From: G963676095 sp963676095
Lineage (GTDB): Bacteria > Bacteroidota > Bacteroidia > Bacteroidales > Prolixibacteraceae
DNA length: 64,000 nt
Direction of reading: 5' to 3'
Assembly: GCA_963676095.1 (NCBI GenBank)
Contig: OY781040.1
Span: forward strand, 5,208,001 to 5,272,000
The translations under genes and the position numbers were made by a program. Under the pieces are notes generated by a model. That model had not been told where the DNA came from. It made no database searches and worked only from the letters and a program-made list of their open reading frames with translations. Positions 54,751 to 62,234 of the stretch are shown in pieces. Position 1 is the stretch's first letter, and every line of letters begins with the position of its first letter.

Positions 54751-54793
54751 GAGAGTTCCCGGAGCGTTGATTCCCGGGGACTCTCACTTTTTT
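54751..54793 (+). terminator. Strong intrinsic terminator after GH3
   Basis: GAGAGTTCCCGG and CCGGGGACTCTC form a 12-bp stem with one T-G wobble and an 11-base loop, followed by ACTTTTTT. It marks the end of the PUL. Confidence 0.92.
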
Positions 54794-54894
54794 AAGGGGG
54801 AAGAGAATCTGTTTTTCAATTATTTTACTGTTTCTGCTAATTTGATTTTGAACAAAATGTTTTGTAATTAAAATGGGGTATATAGTGTTAGTAT

Positions 54895-54902
54895 TATATT
54901 TG
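54895..54902 (+). promoter_or_regulatory. Possible -7 box of the ATP-grasp/Anbu operon
   Basis: TATATTTG fits TAnnTTTG, about 110 bp upstream of the first gene of the operon and just after the PUL terminator. No well-spaced -33 element was seen. Confidence 0.4.
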
Positions 54903-55011
54903 TGTTTCTATTAAATTAACAAATTGATTTATTTTGCGATTAAATTTAAGATATTTGTTTTTGTTGAATAAAAAATTATACATTTATCAAGCATGACTAA
55001 AATCTACGATT

Positions 55012-56493
55012 ATGAAAGCAGGGACAGCGGTGTGGGACGACAGAGACGGTTTGTTCTCCGGTTATCCACAAAACGGGCGAACGTTTGATGAAGTATTTTC
55101 CTCTCTTGAACCGACAGTAAATTTTTATCAGCAACTGATTACAAATTTTGGGTCATTTTCAGCTTCGGAATACCAGGTGATGAATGAATATGCCAAAAGG
55201 TCATTTCTGAACCAGGGAATCACATTTGCCACTTACAACCAAAATCCGAAAGGAGTTGAACGGATATTTCCTTTTGATCTTTTTCCCCGGATTATTCATC
55301 AATCGGACTGGACTGTTCTGGAAAAGGGCCTTATACAGAGAAGTACCGCTATAAACTTGTTCCTGGATGATTTGTATCACGAGAAAAAGATCCTGAAAGA
55401 TAAGGTTATTCCTGTCGAACTTATTTTTTCATCTCTTCAGATGCTAAAAGAAATGAATGAATACACGCCCCCCGGTGGAATTTACTGCCATATATCCGGA
55501 ACGGACCTGATCAGGCATTCTGATGGTAATTTTTATGTTCTGGAAGACAATATCCGTTGTCCGTCAGGGGTTAGTTATGTCCTTGCAAACAGAGAGGCCA
55601 TGAAGAAAATATTGTCTCATATTTTTAAACAGTTCAATGTTTACCAGATCAATGATTATCCTGCGGCCTTATTGGAAACCCTGCAATCCATACGTCCTGC
55701 AGGTATTGATGAACCCGTTTGTGTCGTATTGACCCCTGGAATGTATAACTCTGCCTACTATGAGCATTCTGCTCTTGCCCACAAAATGGGAGTAGAACTG
55801 GTGGAGGGAAGGGATCTTTTTACTGACCAGGATTTTGTTTACATGAACACAATATACGGACCGGAAAAGGTTGATGTTATTTACCGGCGGATCGACGATG
55901 CCTTTCTGGACCCTTTGGTATTCAATAAAGATTCAGTTCTTGGAGTCCCTGGTTTGATGAGCGCTTACCGAAAGGGGAATGTAACCATCGTGAATGCGCC
56001 CGGTTCCGGGGTTGCTGACGATAAGGCCGTTTATGCCTATATCCCGGAGGTAATAAAATATTATCTGGGAGAAGATCCAATACTGAATAATGTTCCGACC
56101 TACCGGTGTGATGTAAAGGAGGATTTTGATTATGTGATGGAACATATGGATGAACTTGTCGTCAAGCCCGTTGATCAGTCTGGTGGGTATGGAATATTTA
56201 TCGGGTCATGCCATTCGAAGGAAGATATTGCCAACCAGAAGGACCTGATAAAAAGAAACCCCCGGAAGTATATTGCCCAGCCAATCATGAACCTTTCCGT
56301 CCATTCAACTTATATTGAGGGCAAGGAAAAATTTGAACCCCGGCATATTGATCTCCGGACCTTTACCCTACTGGGAAATGATTATCATTATGTTTTGAAA
56401 GGCGGTTTATCCAGGGTTGCCCTGAAAGAAGGGAGCCTTATCGTCAACTCTTCTCAGGGCGGCGGGTCGAAGGATACCTGGGTGGTCTATTGA
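55012..56493 (+). CDS. Circularly permuted ATP-grasp type 2 protein
   Basis: A 493-residue COG2308-type protein. Recognisable parts: GRTFDEVFSSLEPTVNFYQQL near residue 22, FPFDLFPRII near 88, PPGGIYCHISGTDLIRH near 155, FYVLEDNIRCPSGVSYVLANR near 178, YRRIDDAFLDP near 290, VVKPVDQSGGYG near 383 and VNSSQGGGSKDTWV at the C-terminus. The ATP-grasp fold, here permuted, normally forms acyl-phosphate intermediates to make amide or peptide bonds. Comparative genomics links this family with alpha-E, transglutaminase and Anbu proteins, exactly the genes that follow. Substrate unknown. Confidence 0.92.
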   Translation: MKAGTAVWDDRDGLFSGYPQNGRTFDEVFSSLEPTVNFYQQLITNFGSFSASEYQVMNEYAKRSFLNQGITFATYNQNPKGVERIFPFDLFPRIIHQSDWTVLEKGLIQRSTAINLFLDDLYHEKKILKDKVIPVELIFSSLQMLKEMNEYTPPGGIYCHISGTDLIRHSDGNFYVLEDNIRCPSGVSYVLANREAMKKILSHIFKQFNVYQINDYPAALLETLQSIRPAGIDEPVCVVLTPGMYNSAYYEHSALAHKMGVELVEGRDLFTDQDFVYMNTIYGPEKVDVIYRRIDDAFLDPLVFNKDSVLGVPGLMSAYRKGNVTIVNAPGSGVADDKAVYAYIPEVIKYYLGEDPILNNVPTYRCDVKEDFDYVMEHMDELVVKPVDQSGGYGIFIGSCHSKEDIANQKDLIKRNPRKYIAQPIMNLSVHSTYIEGKEKFEPRHIDLRTFTLLGNDYHYVLKGGLSRVALKEGSLIVNSSQGGGSKDTWVVY

Positions 56494-56654
56494 TCCGGAT
56501 ACTATGGATGTGTGTAATCTGTTGATAATGTGTTTTTATTATTATTGTAATGACAGGCGGCTGTTGTCCGTCTAAAAAAAATTGCAGCTAGAGGTTAAAA
56601 GTAAACTGAATACAGCATTTCTGCTCATAACCAATTACAAATACTGAATTATCT

Positions 56655-57593
56655 ATGCTTTCACGAGTCGCTGAAAATTTATACTGGATAGGCCGGTATC
56701 TGGAACGGGTGGAACATCTGGCCCGGTATATCAATGTTGAATATTTTTCATCCCTGGATGTTGTTAATTCCCGTCAGCATGAGCTGGCAATCATTTCGAT
56801 CGCCGATATGATTGGATTGCCGAAACCAGACATGAAGGCGGACATTAATGAAGAGGAGATCCTGGTGGCGTCGGCCCTGGATGAAAACAATCCCGTGTCG
56901 ATTATTTCTGCCTTGTTCTCAGCCAGGGAAAATGCACGGAGTGTCAGGGAAAGTATTTCGTCCGAGTTGTGGGAGTCGATTAATAATTTTTATCATTTTG
57001 TTTCGACATATCCTGTCGATACTTATAAAACAAGGGGATTATCCGATTTTACCAATCACGTAATCCAGCATTGTTCCATTGTCCGGGGACGGATACAAAA
57101 TACACTCATGCATGATGTCGGCTGGCTTTTTATACAATTGGGTATCCAGGTCGAAAGCGCGTCACAGATAGTCCGGATTATGATCAGTAAAATTGCAAAC
57201 ATTGAAGAGGTTAACCGGATGAAGCTGGGCCGTTATATCCAGGAACACCAGTGGGAGGTGCTGCTCGACTGTCTGGAAGCCATGGACATGTGTAAAAAAT
57301 ATTACACAACACTTCCAAACCGTACCCGGACAATCGAGTTCCTGTTATTCAACCCCGATTTTCCAAGGTCTGTACATAGTCGTCTGGGATTGATATTGAG
57401 GTATCTCCAGCGGATTAATAAAACGGGTTCGAAGCATGACCGAAGTATTGATTTCAGGGTTGGAAAACTGATCTCCCCTTATCAATATTTGGAAGTTCAT
57501 GAAATAGATGATAATTTACCGGCTTTTTTGGAAGAACTGCTTTCAAAGATCTATCAGATCAGTGATCTTATTGTTGATGAATTTTTTAAATAG
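56655..57593 (+). CDS. Alpha-E domain protein
   Basis: A 312-residue all-helical protein of the COG2307 alpha-E family. It begins MLSRVAENLYWIGRYLERVEH, the family hallmark, and contains ARENARSVRESISSELWESINNFYHF near residue 95, the other conserved block. No catalytic residues are known; it is thought to partner the ATP-grasp protein. It lies 160 bp after the ATP-grasp gene and ends 2 bp before the transglutaminase-like gene. Confidence 0.92.
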   Translation: MLSRVAENLYWIGRYLERVEHLARYINVEYFSSLDVVNSRQHELAIISIADMIGLPKPDMKADINEEEILVASALDENNPVSIISALFSARENARSVRESISSELWESINNFYHFVSTYPVDTYKTRGLSDFTNHVIQHCSIVRGRIQNTLMHDVGWLFIQLGIQVESASQIVRIMISKIANIEEVNRMKLGRYIQEHQWEVLLDCLEAMDMCKKYYTTLPNRTRTIEFLLFNPDFPRSVHSRLGLILRYLQRINKTGSKHDRSIDFRVGKLISPYQYLEVHEIDDNLPAFLEELLSKIYQISDLIVDEFFK

Positions 57594-57595
57594 AG

Positions 57596-58453
57596 ATGCC
57601 GCGTTACACGATTTCATACCATACTAGTAATACCTATGTGCCTTTTGTTAAGGAGGCCTGGCTTGAGTTTCTTGTTTTTCCGGAGATTTCTCAACATCAA
57701 AAAATTATTGAAAAGTCGATCGAGACCGATCCTTTTATCAAACCCTATTTCGGCAAGAATATGTTCGGATTTGATATTGTCCGTTTTACCGTGCGGGAAC
57801 CTTTGCCTGAATTCAAATTTACTTTTCGGGCCACTGTATGGAAGGATCCGGTTAACCCATTCGGGTTCATTCAGCTTCCTGTGGAGAAAGAGTTTCTTTT
57901 AATGGAGACCGATGAGTTCGTTATTGAGAATTATCCTTATTTAAATAGCGGAGAATTAACCAGGTTGCCGGATGATTTCGAATATCCCGTAAAAAAGAAA
58001 AATGAAACGGCCTTCAGTTTTATAAAAAGGGTTAATAGGTTTATTCATGATCTGATTGTTTATGATAACAGTATTACCAACCCGGGCCGGATCCTGGTGC
58101 AGACTATCTCCGAAAAGAGAGGTGTTTGTCAGGACTATGCTCATCTTATGCTGGCAATTCTGAGAAAGAACCGCATCCCTTGCAGGTATGTGAGCGGATA
58201 TTTAAATCAGGGCGGTCAGATGCAGGGAGTTGGAGCGGTTCATGCGTGGGTCCAGGCATTTGTTCCGGGTACCGGATGGCTCGGGTTTGATCCTACGAAT
58301 GATCTGATGGAAGATCATCATTATATCAAAATAGCTCATGGTGTAGATATTAACGATTGTGGCACCCTGAATGGAATTGTAAAAGGATCAGTCACAAACC
58401 GGACAGATTATCATGTTTTAGTTGCGGAACAAAATAAAGAGATGAACCAATGA
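57596..58453 (+). CDS. Transglutaminase-like cysteine protease/transferase
   Basis: A 285-residue protein with an N-terminal beta domain typical of this group (YTISYHTSNTYVPFVKEAWLEF) and a transglutaminase core. The catalytic triad is visible: Cys178 in KRGVCQDYAHLML, His216 in GAVHAWVQAF and Asp232 in LGFDPTND. There is no signal peptide, so it probably works in the cytoplasm. Such proteins either cleave or form amide bonds; direction is unknown. Its stop overlaps the Anbu start by ATGA, strongly suggesting coupled translation. Confidence 0.93.
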   Translation: MPRYTISYHTSNTYVPFVKEAWLEFLVFPEISQHQKIIEKSIETDPFIKPYFGKNMFGFDIVRFTVREPLPEFKFTFRATVWKDPVNPFGFIQLPVEKEFLLMETDEFVIENYPYLNSGELTRLPDDFEYPVKKKNETAFSFIKRVNRFIHDLIVYDNSITNPGRILVQTISEKRGVCQDYAHLMLAILRKNRIPCRYVSGYLNQGGQMQGVGAVHAWVQAFVPGTGWLGFDPTNDLMEDHHYIKIAHGVDINDCGTLNGIVKGSVTNRTDYHVLVAEQNKEMNQ

Positions 58454-59172
58454 CTTATTGTATCGGTATTAAACTGAAATCCGGATTAGTGGCCCTGAGC
58501 GATACCCGGGTAACTTCAGGGAATGAAACAACTACGGCTGAAAAATATAAAATCTATCAAAACGGTAAGCAAGCGATTTTCCTGATGACTTCCGGGTTGC
58601 GTTCTGTCAGGGATAAAACCCTTACTTATTTTTCGGAGGCATTGAATGAAAAGCTCGAAGGATTTGATAAACTCTATCAGGTTGTTAACGCCCTGGGCGA
58701 TCAAATCAAACGGGTGGCCAGCGAAGACAAGAAAACACTTGCTGAAAGTGGTATTGATTTCAATATAAATACGATTGTCGGGGGACAGCTGGAGGGAGAC
58801 AATGAACATAAATTATACCTGCTGTACCCACAGGGAAACTGGATTGAAATAGGAAAGGGGTCGCCATTTACCATTATCGGAAACTCAGGATATGGGACAC
58901 CTGTACTGAGACGTACCATCACTTACGAATCGACTATCCATTTCGCTCTAAAAACAGCCTTTCTGTCGTTCGATTCAACCAGGGTCTCTTCAAATGATGT
59001 AGGTTTTCCCATTGATGTAATGGTCTACCAGAAAGATAGCTTTCAAATCCGGATCAGGAGATATCAGGAGCAGGAACTCCATTCTATTTCCAGTCTCTGG
59101 GGAGAAAAACTGACACAGGCGGTCAGGGAAGTCCCAGACGATTGGGTTGACTATATCTTGGATAAAGAATAG
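58450..59172 (+). CDS. Anbu, proteasome-beta-like protease
   Basis: A 240-residue proteasome-type hydrolase of the COG3484/Anbu group. It starts MTYCIGIKLKSGLVALSDTR; removal of the initiator Met would expose the catalytic Thr1. By the mature numbering, Asp17 (in LSDTR) and Lys33 (in EKYKIYQ) fall exactly where the proteasome Thr1/Asp17/Lys33 triad requires, and SGLRSVRDK and IIGNSGYGTP follow as in Anbu. Anbu forms self-assembled rings; its substrates are not established. It is the last gene of the operon, followed by the IS. Confidence 0.92.
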   Translation: MTYCIGIKLKSGLVALSDTRVTSGNETTTAEKYKIYQNGKQAIFLMTSGLRSVRDKTLTYFSEALNEKLEGFDKLYQVVNALGDQIKRVASEDKKTLAESGIDFNINTIVGGQLEGDNEHKLYLLYPQGNWIEIGKGSPFTIIGNSGYGTPVLRRTITYESTIHFALKTAFLSFDSTRVSSNDVGFPIDVMVYQKDSFQIRIRRYQEQELHSISSLWGEKLTQAVREVPDDWVDYILDKE

Positions 59173-59334
59173 ATAAGGAGTTGGATAGCTCACATGTAAA
59201 CCATGTACATCTGTTTTTACCTGTTAAATCAACTGTGTTGCCTATGCCAATGATAGCAAAATTTCTGTAGGTGTATCTGAGTCAAATGTCAAATAAAAAT
59301 ATATCTTAATAGAAAAAATACCAATCAGTATATC

Positions 59335-59338
59335 TTAA
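59335..59338 (+). other. Left TTAA target-site copy of the IS
   Basis: TTAA directly precedes the inverted repeat CCCAACTTGC; the same four bases follow the right end at 61494-61497. They may be a 4-bp target duplication or the outermost part of the inverted repeats. Confidence 0.5.
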
Positions 59339-61493
59339 CCCAACTTGCGTGGTTTTCAAAAAAGAAACAGAAAAGTCGGGTAAAAATGGAGCTATTTCGA
59401 AGGGTTTTATCATGTAAGTAGCTGGTATTCAGACACAATATTTTCTGATTTTCATTTGTAGTCCTCAGGGGGGTATTGGTTCTCAGCCAATTAGATTGTA
59501 ATTTGCGGCCATGTATTTCAAAGTCTCCATGCGCACCAACCCGGCTACGGGAACCTATTCGGGCTATTACCGGTTAGTTGAAAGTTATCGTAATCACGAT
59601 GACAGGGTATGCCACCGGACTATTTTGAATGCAGGTTATCTGGACGATCTGACCACCGACCAACTCAACCAGATCCAGAAAATACTGACCGCTAAAGTGG
59701 CCAACCTGGACAACCCGCTGTTCGAACTTCCTTACACCGATGACATGGCGGTGATCGGCTATGTCGATGAGTTTTACCGTCGGATGGTTGCCGAAAAACG
59801 CATTGATGTGTTTGTTGAAAAAAAGGATAAAAAAGCAAACCGGAACGGTAGGGAGCTGCAACTGATTGATCTGAACAGTATCCGCCACAAAGAGGTGCGC
59901 GAGATCGGTGTCGAATGGTTGTCCTGCCAGGCCATGCGCCAGTTGCAGATAGCGCCTTTTTTAGAAAGCCTTGGGTGGAGTGAAGACCATGTCAGACTGG
60001 CCCAGACCCACATCATCAGCCGGGCAGTTTACCCGGCCTCGGAACTGGAAACGGTCCGGTGGATCAGGGAAAACTCGGCGGTATGCGAAGTTACCGGGTA
60101 CGACTCCGGGCAAATTACCAAAGACCGGTTGTATGCCATATCAAGAAAACTGTATGCAGCAAAAGACGCCTTGGAACAACATTTGTCCGTGCGCACCAAC
60201 GAGTTGTTTGACATTCAGGATAAGATCCTGCTTTACGATTTGACCAACACTTATTTTGAAGGCCGTAAACAGGTCAGCCAACTGGCAAAATATGGGCGAA
60301 GCAAGGAAAAACGCAGCGAAGCCAAACTGGTTGTGCTTGGGCTGGTGATCAACCCGGAAGGTTTTATCAAATACTCTTCCATTTTGGAAGGGAACATGGC
60401 TGACCGCAAAACATTGGAGGGGATGATCCGAAAATTGCGCATCAACACCTCTTTATCTGCAAAAAAAGCACTGGTTGTCATCGACGCAGGCATTGCCACC
60501 GACGAGAACCTGAAGATGATACTGGACAACGGCTATGATTACCTGTGCGTGAGCCGCTCGAATTTAAAGACATATAACATGGAGGCAGGGTCAACAGCCA
60601 TCACAGTGACCGGCAACCGGAAACAGAAGATAGAATTGTGCCAGGTCAGTTCAGCACGTAATACGGATTATTATCTTAAAGTCGAAAGCCACTCCAAAGA
60701 GTTGAAAGAACGTTCGATGAACGAGCAGTTCCGGTCACGCTTTGAAGCCGGCCTGCAGCAGATCGCTGACAGCCTGGGCAAAAAAGGTGGGGTAAAACAA
60801 GAGGACAAAGTACACCAGCGCATCGGGCGGTTAAAGCAAAAATACCCTTCCATTGGGCGGTACTTCGACATTGAAACACAAGTGTACGACCAGCCCGAAC
60901 CAAAACGGAAGAAAAAAGAGACCCAGCCGGGCAATGAGAAAAAGCGGATTGTAAGCTCCATTAAATGGACGGTTAAAGAAGGAATTGACATCAACGCCCG
61001 CAGCGGAGTTTACTTCTTGCGAACATCGCTTCAGGCCCGAAAGGAAGAAGATATATGGCAATTTTATAACACGATTCGCGAAATCGAAGCCTCGTTCCGG
61101 GTCCTGAAAACTGATCTTGACCTGCGGCCCATCTATCATCAAAAAGATGAAAACACGATGGCCCATCTTCACCTGGGGCTGTTGGCCTATTGGGTGGTAA
61201 ACACCGTCCGTTACCAACTAAAACAAGAAGGCATCCATAGTGGCTGGCGAGAGATTGTAAGAACGATGAACACGCAAAAAGTGGTTACCACTTTGGCACA
61301 AAACAATCTTGAAGAAGCGATCATAATACGACGTTGTTCTGAGCCAAACGGGCAGGTGAGAAAACTTTATGATGCCCTAAAATATAAATATGCCCCTTTC
61401 GTAAAACGAAAATCCGTAGTACACAAATCCGAACTCGAAAATTGCCAATTCATTGAAAAGCAACAATTCCGTTCCGATTAACTGCAAGTTGGG
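59339..61493 (+). mobile_element. IS1634-type insertion sequence, complete
   Basis: A 2155-bp element bounded by perfect inverted repeats CCCAACTTGC (59339-59348) and GCAAGTTGGG (61484-61493), both flanked by TTAA. If TTAA is included the repeat is 14 bp. It carries one intact transposase gene. It separates the Anbu operon from a broken transporter gene. Confidence 0.88.
59511..61481 (+). CDS. IS1634 family transposase
   Basis: A 656-residue DDE transposase of the IS4-like/IS1634 group. The first Asp is in LLYDLTNTYFEG near residue 244, the second in LVVIDAGIATDEN near 327 and the Glu in YNTIREIEASFRVLKTDLDLRPIYHQ near 525 (the Y-(2)-R-(3)-E-(6)-K region). A charged segment around 440-480 (KRKKKETQPGNEKKR) is a linker. 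The gene is uninterrupted and GC-richer than its surroundings, consistent with recent arrival. It fills the element from 160 bp after the left end to 12 bp before the right end. Confidence 0.93.
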   Translation: MYFKVSMRTNPATGTYSGYYRLVESYRNHDDRVCHRTILNAGYLDDLTTDQLNQIQKILTAKVANLDNPLFELPYTDDMAVIGYVDEFYRRMVAEKRIDVFVEKKDKKANRNGRELQLIDLNSIRHKEVREIGVEWLSCQAMRQLQIAPFLESLGWSEDHVRLAQTHIISRAVYPASELETVRWIRENSAVCEVTGYDSGQITKDRLYAISRKLYAAKDALEQHLSVRTNELFDIQDKILLYDLTNTYFEGRKQVSQLAKYGRSKEKRSEAKLVVLGLVINPEGFIKYSSILEGNMADRKTLEGMIRKLRINTSLSAKKALVVIDAGIATDENLKMILDNGYDYLCVSRSNLKTYNMEAGSTAITVTGNRKQKIELCQVSSARNTDYYLKVESHSKELKERSMNEQFRSRFEAGLQQIADSLGKKGGVKQEDKVHQRIGRLKQKYPSIGRYFDIETQVYDQPEPKRKKKETQPGNEKKRIVSSIKWTVKEGIDINARSGVYFLRTSLQARKEEDIWQFYNTIREIEASFRVLKTDLDLRPIYHQKDENTMAHLHLGLLAYWVVNTVRYQLKQEGIHSGWREIVRTMNTQKVVTTLAQNNLEEAIIIRRCSEPNGQVRKLYDALKYKYAPFVKRKSVVHKSELENCQFIEKQQFRSD

Positions 61494-61497
61494 TTAA

Positions 61498-61911
61498 TAT
61501 TTCCCTTTTTCCAGTCAGGATGCCCCAGTATGATAAAACTAAGCAAGATCATCACATATAGTCGAAGAAAAACTCGAACGATTCGGTAAAAGCGATCACG
61601 TAAAAAGCGACACTGATGGCCTGAGAAAGAAACAGGGCCATGCCGATGGTAGCCCCGATGTTGAGGCCGAGCGAACGGGAAATAATGAAGTACTCGCCAC
61701 CTCCTTCCACCCGTTTATTGGTAGCAATCTCAGAAATGGCCATTGCTGTGGGAATGGTCACCAGGTGCCCAAGCAAAATGATGAATATAACCCCCCAAAA
61801 ACCGACGGTACCTACGGCATAACCAAACCGGAGGAATAAGATAGCTCCGAGAATGGTCGATATGGCAGTAAAAAACACAGGTGCTGTTCCAATTTTTTTT
61901 GTCGTTTCCAT
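61498..61911 (-). pseudogene. Remnant of an SLC12/APC-type transporter gene
   Basis: The minus-strand frame from ATG 61911 gives METTKKIGTAPVFFTAIS, then STILGAILFLRFGYAVG, VEGGGEYFIISRSLGLNIG and SQAISVAFYVIAF, the first transmembrane segments of a cation-chloride cotransporter/amino-acid permease family protein. It stops at 61552 after about 119 residues, where a full protein would have more than 400. After the stop, another frame reads ILGHPDWKKG, which resembles the conserved C-terminal segment of the family. That suggests an internal deletion plus frameshift. The IS lies immediately beyond. Confidence 0.65.
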
Positions 61912-62234
61912 GCTTCTGTATTGTATGTCCCGAAGATCCGGGAGGGTAAAAGATAGTCAAAAAATCGGTTACCTTCGATACGATTGATCGCTGAAATGAT
62001 TGTCCGTGAAAAAAAGGGAAGTCTGCAAGCGTCATTTTTACCCGGATCTTCTTTTGTATTATACCGTCTGAATATCAAAGAGACATAAAATAAATTTGAT
62101 ACAACATCGTTGGCCCATTCCCGAAACATAATACACCCTCCTTTCGCTCGTCAAATAATACTTTTAAAGGTCAAATTGGTCAAGCGAACCTTGATATTTG
62201 GCAGAATCAATACTATGAACTAAACCGAAGTATT
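61912..62234. other. Intergenic region, no gene seen
   Basis: About 320 bp between the transporter remnant and the second SusC gene. Short frames on the minus strand are not convincing. No sigma/anti-sigma pair lies here, unlike the first PUL. Confidence 0.5.

Noticed and set aside
59173..59334. Left flank of the IS considered as a continuation of the transporter remnant with a long family match
   Set aside because: Only a few residues beyond the junction look plausible; stops appear in every frame soon after, so I do not annotate it as a gene part.
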